From Sporolactobacillus putidus (GTDB lineage Bacteria; Bacillota; Bacilli; Bacillales; Sporolactobacillaceae): a DNA stretch of 64,000 nt. The DNA lies in NCBI RefSeq assembly GCF_014647035.1, contig NZ_BMOK01000012.1:1-64000 (forward strand), read 5' to 3'. The position numbers were made by a program, and so were the translations under genes. The notes under the pieces are model-generated. The model saw only the letters and a program-made list of their open reading frames with translations, did not search any database and was not told the DNA's origin. This document shows, piece by piece, positions 1 through 8,295 of the stretch. The number at the start of each line of letters is the position of its first letter. Position 1 is the stretch's first letter.

Positions 1-84
1 TGAATTCGTTTACACTATTGGGTACACGCTGGCAGATAAAAATTTGCCTACAAAGACTTGACTCAATCTCAATAGTAATTTCGG

Positions 85-120
85 TTGATAAAATTCTCTG
101 AAGTTGATACAATAGTATTA
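85..120 (+). promoter_or_regulatory. Promoter of the ArsR-like gene, apparently giving a leaderless mRNA
   Basis: A -35 TTGATA (85-90), a 17-base spacer and a -10 TACAAT (108-113) place the expected transcription start at about 119-121, which is the ATG at 120. No Shine-Dalgarno sequence is visible before that ATG. Two short direct repeats (AATAGTA) flank the promoter and could be regulator contacts; that part is inference. Confidence 0.6.
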
Positions 121-416
121 TGATTATTAAACTAACAGAAAAACAAGAAGATGAATTAAGAGTAAAAGTTTTTAAGGCTCTATCGGATCCAATCAGATTG
201 GAGATTATTCGATATTTAAAAAAGGTAAATCGAGGGGTAACTTGTGGTGAAATCGGAGAGATAGTTAAAATGAGTAAATCTGCAGGTTCTTATCATTTTA
301 AAATTCTTCGAGAAGCAGGATTAATTCTTACACGAAAGCAGTCCAGAGAGAAATATGTTTCTCTTAATTATGATATCTTTGATAAATATGTGACAAAATT
401 TCTAGATTCTCTTTGA
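120..416 (+). CDS. ArsR-family winged-helix transcriptional regulator
   Basis: This 98-residue protein has the ArsR-type layout: a first helix with ALSDPIRLEIIRYL (residues 20-33) and a helix-turn-helix whose recognition helix is around MSKSAGSYHFKILREAG (51-67), followed by a wing with KQSREKY. ArsR proteins are dimeric DNA-binding repressors. The Cys-x-Cys metal motif of true arsenic or cadmium sensors is missing (only Cys42 is present), so a metal ligand is unlikely. It lies upstream of the synthetase operon on the same strand, separated by an IS remnant, and may be that operon's regulator; this is inferred from position only. The start at 120 coincides with the predicted transcription start. 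Confidence 0.85.
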   Translation: MIIKLTEKQEDELRVKVFKALSDPIRLEIIRYLKKVNRGVTCGEIGEIVKMSKSAGSYHFKILREAGLILTRKQSREKYVSLNYDIFDKYVTKFLDSL

Positions 417-439
417 ATTTAGAAATTTTTTGTTTATTG

Positions 440-1380
440 AGAACGCAACTTTCGCAGCTTAATCCTGGTAGGTAAACCCTGATATAGTTGGGTAGTCTGT
501 CAATCTATTGCTGGAGTTGACAGACGATACACTTCTTGATTGTATTTTTGGTTTCGGCTAAATCTAAATGGAAAAGGTCAAGTAGATGGGTCAGGGCAAC
601 GCCCCAATCCAGGGTCCTTATTTCGTCGCAAGGTTCTTAGAACATGCCGCCTAGTGTCAGTTCGTCCGAACTGCAGCGGTTTCGCCAGTCCAGAAAAGAA
701 TGAACCGAGTAAATACGATTGCTGTATGGCTGATCATGGGGTCATACGACCGTCCCTAAAATTATTTTTGTAGTTTTAGAAAAAATTGGTCGTTTTAAAG
801 AAGAACTCAATGTCCCGTCTCTTCTTTAGATTCGGATAATTTATATTCCGTCATCGTGCAGTCGGTACTAAAAATGACAATCCAGCGGTCCTGCTGGTAA
901 CGGTTTTGTGCGAAAACCACTTTGGACGGAATCCAATTGGCAGGGTGGTGCGGATTGAACACAGAATGCCTTTTTGACTGGTGACTGGTTCAGCGAGCCG
1001 GAACAGAGGTTTTAATCCAAACTGTTTCGGTCAACCTGATAACGCTGATTTGTCGCTTTCACTATGCTAATGACATCTAGTCCCTGACAGGTCAGCGCTT
1101 TGACCAGCAGCTGCTGTGTGAACCAACTGTCCATCAGGACATAGGGGGCATGAACCCCCTTGACATCCGTTCCACCATGGCAGGAATTTGATCTGGAGCT
1201 ATCTGCAAGGCTTTGATCCGACGTTTGTATCCGGAACACTTCTTGTCGATACCAGCATGAATCCTATTTATCACTGTTTTTTCTAAACTGAGCAGGGAAA
1301 AGTTAACGGGGAGAAACGTGGTTCCGTCTGACCATTCCAGGGTCACGTCCTTATTTTTGAACTGTGAAAGTTGATTTGAG
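440..1380. mobile_element. Degenerate IS4-family insertion sequence
   Basis: Imperfect terminal inverted repeats are visible: CAACTTTCGCAG at 446-457 and its near complement CTGTGAAAGTTG at 1362-1373 (11 of 12 match). Between them lies a broken transposase on the minus strand. The element is roughly 0.94 kb, shorter than a full IS4-type element, because the N-terminal part of the transposase gene is gone. It separates the ArsR-like gene from the synthetase promoter. Confidence 0.65.
448..1350 (-). pseudogene. IS4-family transposase, truncated and frameshifted
   Basis: Reading the minus strand from 1350 downward gives pieces typical of IS4 DDE transposases in order: LEWSDGTTFLPVNFSLLS, then GYKRRIKALQ, then APYVLMDSWFTQQLL (with a DDE aspartate), then VVFAQNRYQQDRWIVIFSTD, then FFKTTNFF and DPMISHTAIVFTRFIL. 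The last piece is LPNYIRVYLPGLSCES, overlapping the left inverted repeat. The pieces lie in different frames and contain stops, and about the first 100 residues are missing. It cannot encode an active transposase. Confidence 0.8.
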
Positions 1381-1403
1381 AAATATTAAACTAGATAACG
1401 TTC

Positions 1404-1523
1404 TTGAAAAGTAAATATATAGGTGGTATACTACATTAAAGTTCAAATGTATTTGTACTATTGAACCATTAATGCATTAGCGGTATAATATATTATAGTT
1501 TAAAACAATTTGTACTTTTGAAC
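1404..1523 (+). promoter_or_regulatory. Tandemly duplicated 57-bp promoter/operator unit ahead of the synthetase operon
   Basis: Bases 1404-1460 and 1461-1517 align without gaps and match at 40 of 57 positions. Each copy holds a promoter: TTGAAA-N17-TATACT (1404-1432) and TTGAAC-N17-TATAAT (1461-1489). Nine bases after each -10 begins a 26-bp imperfect palindrome with outer arms GTTCAA or GTTTAA and TTGAAC (1441-1466 and 1498-1523). The right arm of the first palindrome is also the -35 of the second promoter. This arrangement suggests two binding sites for one dimeric regulator. Confidence 0.7.
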
Positions 1524-1546
1524 TGATAAAGGAGATGGGGATAATT

Positions 1547-2320
1547 ATGATAAGCGATAATATTACCGCTAAACGTGGAATACAAGAGGGCTTTCATCGG
1601 TATCCAGCAAATCTTTCCGAAATGATTTCTTACTCTGTTGAGAATTTTCCAGACAAATCAATTATTTATGTAGATTCTAGAGGGGAAAAAATCACCACTT
1701 ATCTTGATACCTATAACGAATCTAGGTTGATACTTAACAATTTGCATCAAAGCGGAATTAAAACTGGAGATATTGTCGTCTTAGCTCTAGAGGAACACTC
1801 TGATTTCATTCCTTTAATTTGGGCCTGTGTTTTGGGAGGAATAATACCTTGCCCAATAATTCCACGAGTTGCAGATATGGAAGTATGGAGAGGCAATCTA
1901 AACCATATATCAAAATTGCTTAATAATCCCACTTTTATCATTTCATCGCGTAACCTTAAATTATTTGATGTAGATAACAAAATCCTAAAGGTAGAAGATT
2001 TACATAACCCTGTATCTGCACCTGCAAAAGTCGATAGCGATAATGTTCCGGATATTGCCTTTTTAATGCTGAGCTCTGGTTCAACAGGTGCTCCGAAAGC
2101 AATTACTCTGACTCATGAAAATATCCTTAATTCATTAGAAGGAAAGCGACTTGCTACAGGAATAGAGGATACCGATATTACCATGAATTGGATTGCTTTT
2201 GATCATGTTGCGGCATTAACAGAGTGCCACTTCTTGCCATTGTTCACGGGCTCAACGCAGATTCAAGTTCCAGCGGTTGATATTGTTTCAGATCCACTCT
2301 TTTTTTTTGAAAATAATTAG
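1547..2320 (+). CDS. A-T-TE synthetase, N-terminal part of the adenylation domain (ends at a frameshift)
   Basis: This is the N-terminal half of an acyl/aryl adenylation (AMP-binding) domain. The phosphate-binding loop SSGSTGAPK is at residues 176-184 and the following core MNWIAFDHVA at about 213-222. The preferred start is ATG 1547, because AAAGGAG (1528-1534) is correctly spaced for it and overlaps the earlier ATG at 1535. The frame runs into a stop at 2318-2320 just after nine T's (2300-2308). Removing one T joins it to the next entry and restores a normal sequence, DPLFFLKIISKYRVSHTF. The whole protein would be about 938 residues. The NWI.FDHVA block resembles A domains of condensation-free A-T-TE synthetases that activate arylpyruvates, and also some fatty-acyl loading domains. 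The substrate is not known. Confidence 0.8.
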   Translation: MISDNITAKRGIQEGFHRYPANLSEMISYSVENFPDKSIIYVDSRGEKITTYLDTYNESRLILNNLHQSGIKTGDIVVLALEEHSDFIPLIWACVLGGIIPCPIIPRVADMEVWRGNLNHISKLLNNPTFIISSRNLKLFDVDNKILKVEDLHNPVSAPAKVDSDNVPDIAFLMLSSGSTGAPKAITLTHENILNSLEGKRLATGIEDTDITMNWIAFDHVAALTECHFLPLFTGSTQIQVPAVDIVSDPLFFFENN

Positions 2321-4352
2321 CAAATATCGAGTTTCACATACATTTACACCTAACTTCCTACTGGGACAAATCACTTCACTGATAGATGGTACAAATGGTT
2401 TGCCAGAAAAAATTCAGCAAATGGATTTTTCTTGCCTCAAACGTATTATTTCTGGAGGTGAGGCTAACGTATGTGAAACGGGAGACCGCTTCTTAAATGC
2501 ATTTGCAGATCTAGGTATGAAACGTTCAGTCATTTGGCCAGCATTTGGTATGACTGAAACCTGTGCTGGATCAATCTATTCAACTAATTTTGAGAATGAA
2601 ATCGGCAAGAGTGAGTTCGCAACTCTCGGGAAACCTATTCCTGGTTTGAAAATTCGAATTCTTGGGGAAAACGGGGAGGTCATGAACCCAGGCCAAGAAG
2701 GGGAACTTCAGCTGCACGGTGCTATGATCTTCAATAAATATTATTCCAATGAAAAAGCTACAAAGGAAGCATTTACTGAAGATGGATGGTTTAAAACAGG
2801 AGATCTTGGCATTATTGAGCCTGACTCAGGATCTTTACGCTTAGTAGGGAGAAGTAAAGATAGCATTATTGTTAATGGTAACAATTACTTTCTTTACGAA
2901 CTGGAAACAGTAATTGGAAGTCTTGAAGGTATAGCGCCTTCTTTTATTGCTGCATTCTCAACGCGGCCAGTTGGATCGGATACCGAGTCACTTGTTGTTT
3001 TCTATACTCCACTGAGTGATTATAATACACCTCAACAACTTAGGAATATTAACATTGCGATTAGAAATATCACAATATTACGCTGGGGATTCCGTCCTCT
3101 TTTAGTGCTTCCTGTATCCAAAGATATACTTATTAAGACAAGTCTTGGTAAAATTCAGCGTTCTAAGCTGCGAAAGAAATACGAATCAGGAGAGTTTGAT
3201 AGCTTAATAGCAGATTTTGCTAGTTTAGAAAAAGAATATACTCCACCAATTGTGCCTGCTGAGAATGGATACGAAGAGAAAATAATCAATTTATTTTCTA
3301 AGATAACAGGGATTTCAACAGGAGAAATAGGTGCGACTAGTAATTTCTTTTCACTAGGTGGTACATCGCTAGAGATATTACGTTTACTTACTAGTCTTAA
3401 AGGACAATTTGACACCAAACGGAATTTTTCTTTAGTAGACTTGCTTCGAGACCCTACACCTAGAGGCATAGCTCATCTTGCTTCTTCTAAAACAGCTAAT
3501 AATAAAGAATACAATCCAATCGTGCCGCTTCAGAAAAAAGGAGTTGGAGCACCCATTTTTATGATTCACCCAGGAGTCGGAGAGGTTCTGGTTTTTGTAA
3601 ATCTGGTTAATTTTTTCATGGATGAAAGACCTATTTATGCTTTAAGAGCACGTGGATTCAATCCAAACGAGAAATTTTTTGAATCTTTTGATGAACTTGT
3701 ATCGACCTATGCTGCTGCTATTAAGCAATATCAACCACATGGACCGTACTACATTGCAGGATATTCCTATGGTGGTCCAGTTTCACTACCAGTTGCACAA
3801 ACTTTGGAAGCGATGGGAGAGAAGGTACATGTTTTAGTAATTGATGCTCCGCCAGTAATTGAACATCCACGAGGTAAGGTTGATAGGGTAGAAAGTGCTC
3901 TTATGTTGTCTTTCTTTCTCGGCTTTATTGATAAAAGTCAACTTGATACTCTTGGTAATTATCTAAGAGAATCTGAGGATATAAATCCAGTAGACTATCT
4001 TTTTTCATTGGCACCGACCTCGAGAATTCGAGAGCTTGGACAAGATTTGACGACATTTAAACACTGGAACGATCTGGCTTATGGTCTTTCTCAAATTGGA
4101 GGTTCTTACAAACCTAAGGGAAGCGTAAATGACATTACCGTCTTTTATGCTCAACCGATATGGGGAAGTAAAGCGGATTACTTTGAAACAATGTTAAAGA
4201 AGTGGGATAAATATTCTCGCTCCCCTGTGCGGTACATAGAAGTTCCAGGAGAGCACCATACAATCCTCAATCCTGAATTTGTTGATAAATTTCAGGAGAT
4301 ATTTCGATCCGAGTTATCGAAAATGGTTAGCAAACAAGGAGCTGAGAAATGA
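2277..4352 (+). CDS. A-T-TE synthetase, rest of adenylation domain, carrier domain and thioesterase
   Basis: Real homology begins at about 2300, in register with the upstream fragment minus one T; the TTG at 2277 only opens the frame. Numbered from 2277, the A domain continues with AFGMTETCAG (89-98), TGDLG (174-178) and the catalytic Lys292 in KTSLGKIQR. A carrier (T) domain follows with FFSLGGTSLE, where Ser364 is the phosphopantetheine site. Then comes a type I thioesterase with GYSYGG (nucleophile Ser497), Asp523 and a His near 660 in GEHHTIL. No condensation, ketosynthase or reductase domain is present. In such A-T-TE enzymes an acid is activated as AMP ester, loaded on the carrier, and the TE releases, cyclises or dimerises the product. 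The stop overlaps the next start (ATGA). Confidence 0.85.
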   Translation: MILFQIHSFFLKIISKYRVSHTFTPNFLLGQITSLIDGTNGLPEKIQQMDFSCLKRIISGGEANVCETGDRFLNAFADLGMKRSVIWPAFGMTETCAGSIYSTNFENEIGKSEFATLGKPIPGLKIRILGENGEVMNPGQEGELQLHGAMIFNKYYSNEKATKEAFTEDGWFKTGDLGIIEPDSGSLRLVGRSKDSIIVNGNNYFLYELETVIGSLEGIAPSFIAAFSTRPVGSDTESLVVFYTPLSDYNTPQQLRNINIAIRNITILRWGFRPLLVLPVSKDILIKTSLGKIQRSKLRKKYESGEFDSLIADFASLEKEYTPPIVPAENGYEEKIINLFSKITGISTGEIGATSNFFSLGGTSLEILRLLTSLKGQFDTKRNFSLVDLLRDPTPRGIAHLASSKTANNKEYNPIVPLQKKGVGAPIFMIHPGVGEVLVFVNLVNFFMDERPIYALRARGFNPNEKFFESFDELVSTYAAAIKQYQPHGPYYIAGYSYGGPVSLPVAQTLEAMGEKVHVLVIDAPPVIEHPRGKVDRVESALMLSFFLGFIDKSQLDTLGNYLRESEDINPVDYLFSLAPTSRIRELGQDLTTFKHWNDLAYGLSQIGGSYKPKGSVNDITVFYAQPIWGSKADYFETMLKKWDKYSRSPVRYIEVPGEHHTILNPEFVDKFQEIFRSELSKMVSKQGAEK
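2300..2308 (+). other. T9 homopolymer causing a one-base frameshift in the synthetase gene
   Basis: Nine consecutive T's follow GATCCACTC. With eight T's the adenylation domain reads through continuously; with nine it terminates at 2320. The site could be a sequencing error, an inactivating mutation, or a slippage site at which RNA polymerase or replication restores the frame in some molecules. Confidence 0.85.
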
Positions 4353-5191
4353 TGAGTAACAATCGTGCCCTATGCTATGACGAGGTCGGGCAGGGCGAAG
4401 AGATCGTGTTTGTTCATGGCTATATTTCCGATCGACGGATTTGGTCACAGGTAAGAGAGCATTGGTACGATTCGGGTCATCTTTTTTTTCCTACGCTCGA
4501 GGGTTTTTGGGAAGACTCGCTGGAGTTCAGAGAAAGTAATTTTAGTGTTGATAATCATATAGAAGATATTGTTGATTTCTTAGAAAAAGTTTGTACTCCG
4601 CCTGTTCACCTCGTTGGATGGTCATATGGAGCGTCACTTGTCTTGCTGGTTGCTGCAAGAAGACCGGATCTGGTTAAATCTGTGTTTGCTTATGAACCTG
4701 GCATTTCATCTTTTGTTTTAGATAAAAAAATATTGCAGCAAATCCAGCGCGATCGTGTAGAAATGGCAAGCCCCGCTATAGGAGCAGTAAAAGCTGGGAA
4801 TACAAAAGAAGCTGTTAAATATATTGTTAATGGAGCCTGCAATCGAGAAGGAGTATTTGAAGATTTCGATGAGGAACTAAAACAGAGATTCTTTGATAAT
4901 GCAAGCACAGTTCCGTTGATGTTTACTGAACGGAGTGCCCCAAATTTACCAGCTTCTTCGGAGGACTTAAAAAGAATCTTGTGTCCTGTTACTATAAGTT
5001 ATGGTGAGTATGCTCGTCCTGCGTATAGGCTTGTCGCAAAGGAAGCTGCAAAAATAATTCCCAATTCAATAATACAGATCATTCCAGGCGCAATGCATGT
5101 TGTCCCAGTAACGTCTCCAGAGATATTTCTGCTGAAAATTCTTGAGCATCTCAGTGGAGTTGACAGGAGGGCGGTATCCAATGGCAAATAA
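4349..5191 (+). CDS. Alpha/beta-hydrolase, possible type II thioesterase or tailoring hydrolase
   Basis: This 280-residue cytoplasmic protein has the alpha/beta-hydrolase fold. The oxyanion-hole segment is FVHGYISDRRIW (residues 21-32), the nucleophile elbow is GWSYG (Ser92), and the likely catalytic His is His250 in PGAMHVVP. The acid residue is not obvious. The start overlaps the synthetase stop by four bases and the 3' end overlaps the exporter gene by 11 bases, so it is translationally coupled within the operon. It may edit the carrier domain or modify the product; the sequence alone does not decide this. Confidence 0.8.
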   Translation: MMSNNRALCYDEVGQGEEIVFVHGYISDRRIWSQVREHWYDSGHLFFPTLEGFWEDSLEFRESNFSVDNHIEDIVDFLEKVCTPPVHLVGWSYGASLVLLVAARRPDLVKSVFAYEPGISSFVLDKKILQQIQRDRVEMASPAIGAVKAGNTKEAVKYIVNGACNREGVFEDFDEELKQRFFDNASTVPLMFTERSAPNLPASSEDLKRILCPVTISYGEYARPAYRLVAKEAAKIIPNSIIQIIPGAMHVVPVTSPEIFLLKILEHLSGVDRRAVSNGK

Positions 5192-6551
5192 ACAAACAAA
5201 TCCAACTTGGGTACTCGTGCTCACATCGCTTGGCTTCTTCATGGCGATGATGGATTCGATGATTGTAACAACCGCGTCAACAGCGATTCGAAATGACTTT
5301 GGAATTTCGGTTGGCGAGCTACAATGGGCGCTCAATGCCTATAACATTACAATTGCAGCTGTTTTATTGATTGGTGTTGCGATTGGAGATCGCATCGGAC
5401 ACAGAAGGCTGTATAATATCGGTCTCTTTATCTTTGTTCTGGGTTCAGTCTTTTGTGCATTATCAAGCAATATCGATTTTTTAATAGCTTCCCGGGTCAT
5501 AGAGGGAATCGGTGCCTCTGTAATGACCCCTATGTCGATGGCCATATTAACGGCATCCATTCCTCCTTCCGAACGCGGAAAGGCTCTGGGTATTTGGAGT
5601 GGGATAGGCGGACTTGCTCTCATTGTAGGGCCTGCACTGGGTGGCCTGATTGTTGCTAAGCTTGCCTGGCAATGGATTTTCTGGATCAATGTTCCCATAG
5701 GTCTTGTTGGTATTTATCTGTCGCAACGTAAATTACCAGAAACTCAATTAGAGGGCAATCATTTAAACATCATTGATTCTATACTCATTGTACTTTCTTC
5801 GGCAGGGATTATCTGGGCGTTATCAGAAAGTACTTCTAAAATGATCCAGACTTCAACACTAATTGTTGGTGTGCTCAGCATTGTTTTGGGAGTCGTTTTT
5901 GTTTTGAGACAGAGGTATGAAAAAAGGCCAATGATTCCACTTTCTTTTTTCAAATCATGGACTTTCAGTGGTGGAGTCATCTCTACTTTTCTGCTTTACG
6001 CATCTATGTATGGCGTGGTGTTCTTCTTGCCCCAATATTTACAGGTTGCAGATAAATCAAACGCATTGATTGCCGGGCTTCAACTTTTACCTTGGACAGG
6101 GACATTGGTCATTGTCGCGCCAATAGCTGGAAAAGCTGTCGATAAATTTGGTGAACGCTTGGTAGCGATTACTGGTCTGCTTCTTCAAGGAATAGGTTAT
6201 TTGTGGATTGTGCTGACTTCAGTACCAGGGAGCCCATATTGGCTAATGATTATTCCGCTTATCCTTGCGGGTGCTGGAATTTCAATGGCAGGGCCCGCAT
6301 TGCAGAAAGCAGCACTTGGATCTGTCGGCAGAGCTGAGATTGCTAAAGCGTCAGGGATCTATAATATGTTTCGGCTCCTTGGTGGTGCAGTAGGAATCAC
6401 TGTTTCTGTCATCCTTTTCTACGCTTTTGGAGATATCGTGACGACAACTGCATTTACGAATGGCTTTAGCGCTGCAATGATTGGATCAAGCGTTCTTTCT
6501 CTACTCGGCATTCTTTCCTCAGTCGGTCTCCGCTCAACTCTTGTAAAATGA
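5181..6551 (+). CDS. MFS exporter, DHA2 (EmrB/QacA-like) type
   Basis: This 456-residue membrane protein has many hydrophobic segments, as expected for the 14-helix DHA2 drug:proton antiporters. Motif A (GDRIGHRRLYNIG) lies between helices 2 and 3, and the motif C region is GPALGGLIV. ATG 5181 is chosen because AGGAGG at 5165-5170 precedes it; an in-frame TTG at 5142 has no such site. In the operon it is the natural candidate for product export or self-protection. Its stop overlaps the PPTase start (ATGA). Confidence 0.88.
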   Translation: MANKQTNPTWVLVLTSLGFFMAMMDSMIVTTASTAIRNDFGISVGELQWALNAYNITIAAVLLIGVAIGDRIGHRRLYNIGLFIFVLGSVFCALSSNIDFLIASRVIEGIGASVMTPMSMAILTASIPPSERGKALGIWSGIGGLALIVGPALGGLIVAKLAWQWIFWINVPIGLVGIYLSQRKLPETQLEGNHLNIIDSILIVLSSAGIIWALSESTSKMIQTSTLIVGVLSIVLGVVFVLRQRYEKRPMIPLSFFKSWTFSGGVISTFLLYASMYGVVFFLPQYLQVADKSNALIAGLQLLPWTGTLVIVAPIAGKAVDKFGERLVAITGLLLQGIGYLWIVLTSVPGSPYWLMIIPLILAGAGISMAGPALQKAALGSVGRAEIAKASGIYNMFRLLGGAVGITVSVILFYAFGDIVTTTAFTNGFSAAMIGSSVLSLLGILSSVGLRSTLVK

Positions 6552-7267
6552 TTTGGGCGATAAAGCTTGATTTCAATATTGAGGGTTTGCGATACAAAGA
6601 GTTATTGCTAAGGATTAGCAAAGAACGAATCGTTAGGATAAAGGAATACAGAAAACAAGAAGACAAAATTAGGAGTGTTTTTGCTGAACTTTTAGTACGA
6701 TATGCGGTCAATCAATTTAGCGGTTGTTCTAAGCAAGAAATTAAATTTTGTACTGGAATAAATGGAAAACCGCGACTAATGACCCCAAAAAATGTTCATT
6801 TTAATCTTTCACACTCTGGTAGCTGGGTAGTTTGCGTGGTAGATAATGAGCCTGTTGGAATAGATATTGAAAAGATTCAAGATATTGAATTGGATGTGGC
6901 TCAGCAATTTTTTACGCAGAAAGAATGCGAATTTCTTAAGCTCTCAAAGAATAGTTTGGAGCGGAAAAAACGATTTTTTAAGATCTGGACGATGAAGGAA
7001 TGTTTTCTAAAAGCTGTTGGGGAAGGTTTAAGCAGAGACTTATCTTCTTTCTCTATTGAACTTAATCAGAATCGGTCTCCTAAAATATCCTCTACATCAG
7101 AGGGAGAGGATTTAAACTGTATTTGGAAATTTAAGCAGTATGAGATAGATAATGATTATATCCTATCAGTAGCTGATACAAGAAAAACAGAAAAAGTTCA
7201 GATGGTTGATTCTCAAATTTTTTTTTATGATGGTGCTGTCCCATTAACAAATTATCCAGGGGTTTAG
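6548..7267 (+). CDS. Sfp-type 4'-phosphopantetheinyl transferase
   Basis: This 239-residue enzyme transfers phosphopantetheine from CoA to a carrier-domain serine. Family motifs are clear: FNLSHSG (85-91), GIDIEKI (104-110, Mg-binding Asp106 and Glu108) and WTMKECFLKAVGEGLS (147-162, Glu151 and Lys155). The gene is the last of the four-gene overlapping operon, and its obvious target is Ser364 of the synthetase carrier domain. A dedicated PPTase makes the locus self-sufficient after transfer. Confidence 0.93.
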   Translation: MIWAIKLDFNIEGLRYKELLLRISKERIVRIKEYRKQEDKIRSVFAELLVRYAVNQFSGCSKQEIKFCTGINGKPRLMTPKNVHFNLSHSGSWVVCVVDNEPVGIDIEKIQDIELDVAQQFFTQKECEFLKLSKNSLERKKRFFKIWTMKECFLKAVGEGLSRDLSSFSIELNQNRSPKISSTSEGEDLNCIWKFKQYEIDNDYILSVADTRKTEKVQMVDSQIFFYDGAVPLTNYPGV

Positions 7268-7377
7268 ATTACAATAATGAACCAGGTAAACTATATTTGA
7301 TGAAATTACTAGCATACCCACTGTTACCGTTTAACTTGTAAAAACTTGTCCGAATAATAAAGATTATGTATATGCAT

Positions 7378-7420
7378 TCGAAAGTCTGTATGGATGATTA
7401 CATCCGTTCGGGCTTTTTTC
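7378..7420 (+). terminator. Probable terminator of the synthetase operon
   Basis: A stem formed by GGATG (7391-7395) and CATCC, extended outward by AAAG with CTTT through G-T pairs, is followed by a T run near 7413-7418. It lies about 120 bases after the PPTase stop. Confidence 0.5.
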
Positions 7421-7540
7421 AATACTTTAGATAGGGGGTTTCCTGCAACAAATAGCTTCCCTTTGGTGAGAGTCAGTATGAAAGAGAAAAAGAATCAAAC
7501 TTTTCCTTTTTCTTGCTGACTTGGAAGGGGGGTGATACTT

Positions 7541-8008
7541 GTGAGGCCATCTTCTTTCAACAAAATACATCCTGAAAAGGTTAATTATCAGATTCAAGAT
7601 GATTTTCAGACAACCATACAATTTCAATTTGATTATATGGCAAGAAAGGTGATGATACGTACTAAAAGTAACTACCGTCGCTCGATTGGTAGACGAAGAA
7701 GGCACGAAAGTCTATTTTCAGAAGTTTCAGACTTAGATATAAATAAATTACACACTTCTGATACTTACCGTCTGGACCGTCGATTTTATAAAGTCTTATC
7801 AATGGATGTGCAAGTTACTGATTGTCAAATTGCTGAAGCGCTGGATACTTTGTCAAAGCGCAAGCGTGATATTATTCTGATGTTCTACTTTCTAGAAATG
7901 TCAGACGCAGAAATTGCTAAAGAATTAAGTGTAAACCGAAGCACGGTCTATCGCAACCGCCATAGTGCATTAGAAATGATCAAAACGCTATTGGAGGACG
8001 AGCCATGA
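7541..8008 (+). CDS. Sigma-70-like helix-turn-helix regulator, Tn916 Orf7 homologue
   Basis: This protein of about 155 residues resembles Orf7 of Tn916-family conjugative elements. It opens with MRPSSF and then has QFDYMARKVM, and ends in a region-4-like helix-turn-helix: LSKRKRDIILMFYFLEMSDAEIAKELSVNRSTVYRNR. GTG 7541 is preferred to GTG 7532, because the purine-rich AAGGGGGG lies at a normal distance upstream. In Tn916, orf7 and orf8 take part in control of transfer functions. Its stop overlaps the following gene (ATGA), as in Tn916. Confidence 0.85.
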   Translation: MRPSSFNKIHPEKVNYQIQDDFQTTIQFQFDYMARKVMIRTKSNYRRSIGRRRRHESLFSEVSDLDINKLHTSDTYRLDRRFYKVLSMDVQVTDCQIAEALDTLSKRKRDIILMFYFLEMSDAEIAKELSVNRSTVYRNRHSALEMIKTLLEDEP

Positions 8009-8232
8009 GAGAGAAGAAAAAATTAATTCCCTTTTCTATCATTGAAGCAGCAAACAGTGGTGATGCCATAGCCATTCAATATATATTAAAACATTACGAA
8101 GGCTATATTGTCACACTTGCTACAAAAACGCTCACAGACGAATACAGCAACGGTTATTTCTTCGTAGACAAAGAGATGCAGGAACAGCTGACCACTGCTC
8201 TGCTGCAAATGATCTTAGACTTTGAAATCTAG
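8005..8232 (+). CDS. Tn916 Orf8-like helix-turn-helix protein
   Basis: This 75-residue protein matches the Tn916 Orf8 pattern: KLIPFSIIEAANSGD, then ILKHYEGYI, then LTDEYSNGYFFVD. It is coupled to the orf7 homologue by a four-base overlap, and the pair marks an element of the Tn916/ICE group. No conjugation genes follow, so the element is reduced to its regulatory and recombination end. Confidence 0.82.
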   Translation: MREKKKLIPFSIIEAANSGDAIAIQYILKHYEGYIVTLATKTLTDEYSNGYFFVDKEMQEQLTTALLQMILDFEI

Positions 8233-8295
8233 TATCCTATAAACACGAATAACAAGATTAATTATAAGCGATAATTTAGAATTTGTCATTCTATT

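Noticed and set aside
540-773. Plus-strand open frame of 77 codons
   Set aside because: The opposite strand reads IS4 transposase sequence here, so this frame is the shadow of a pseudogene.
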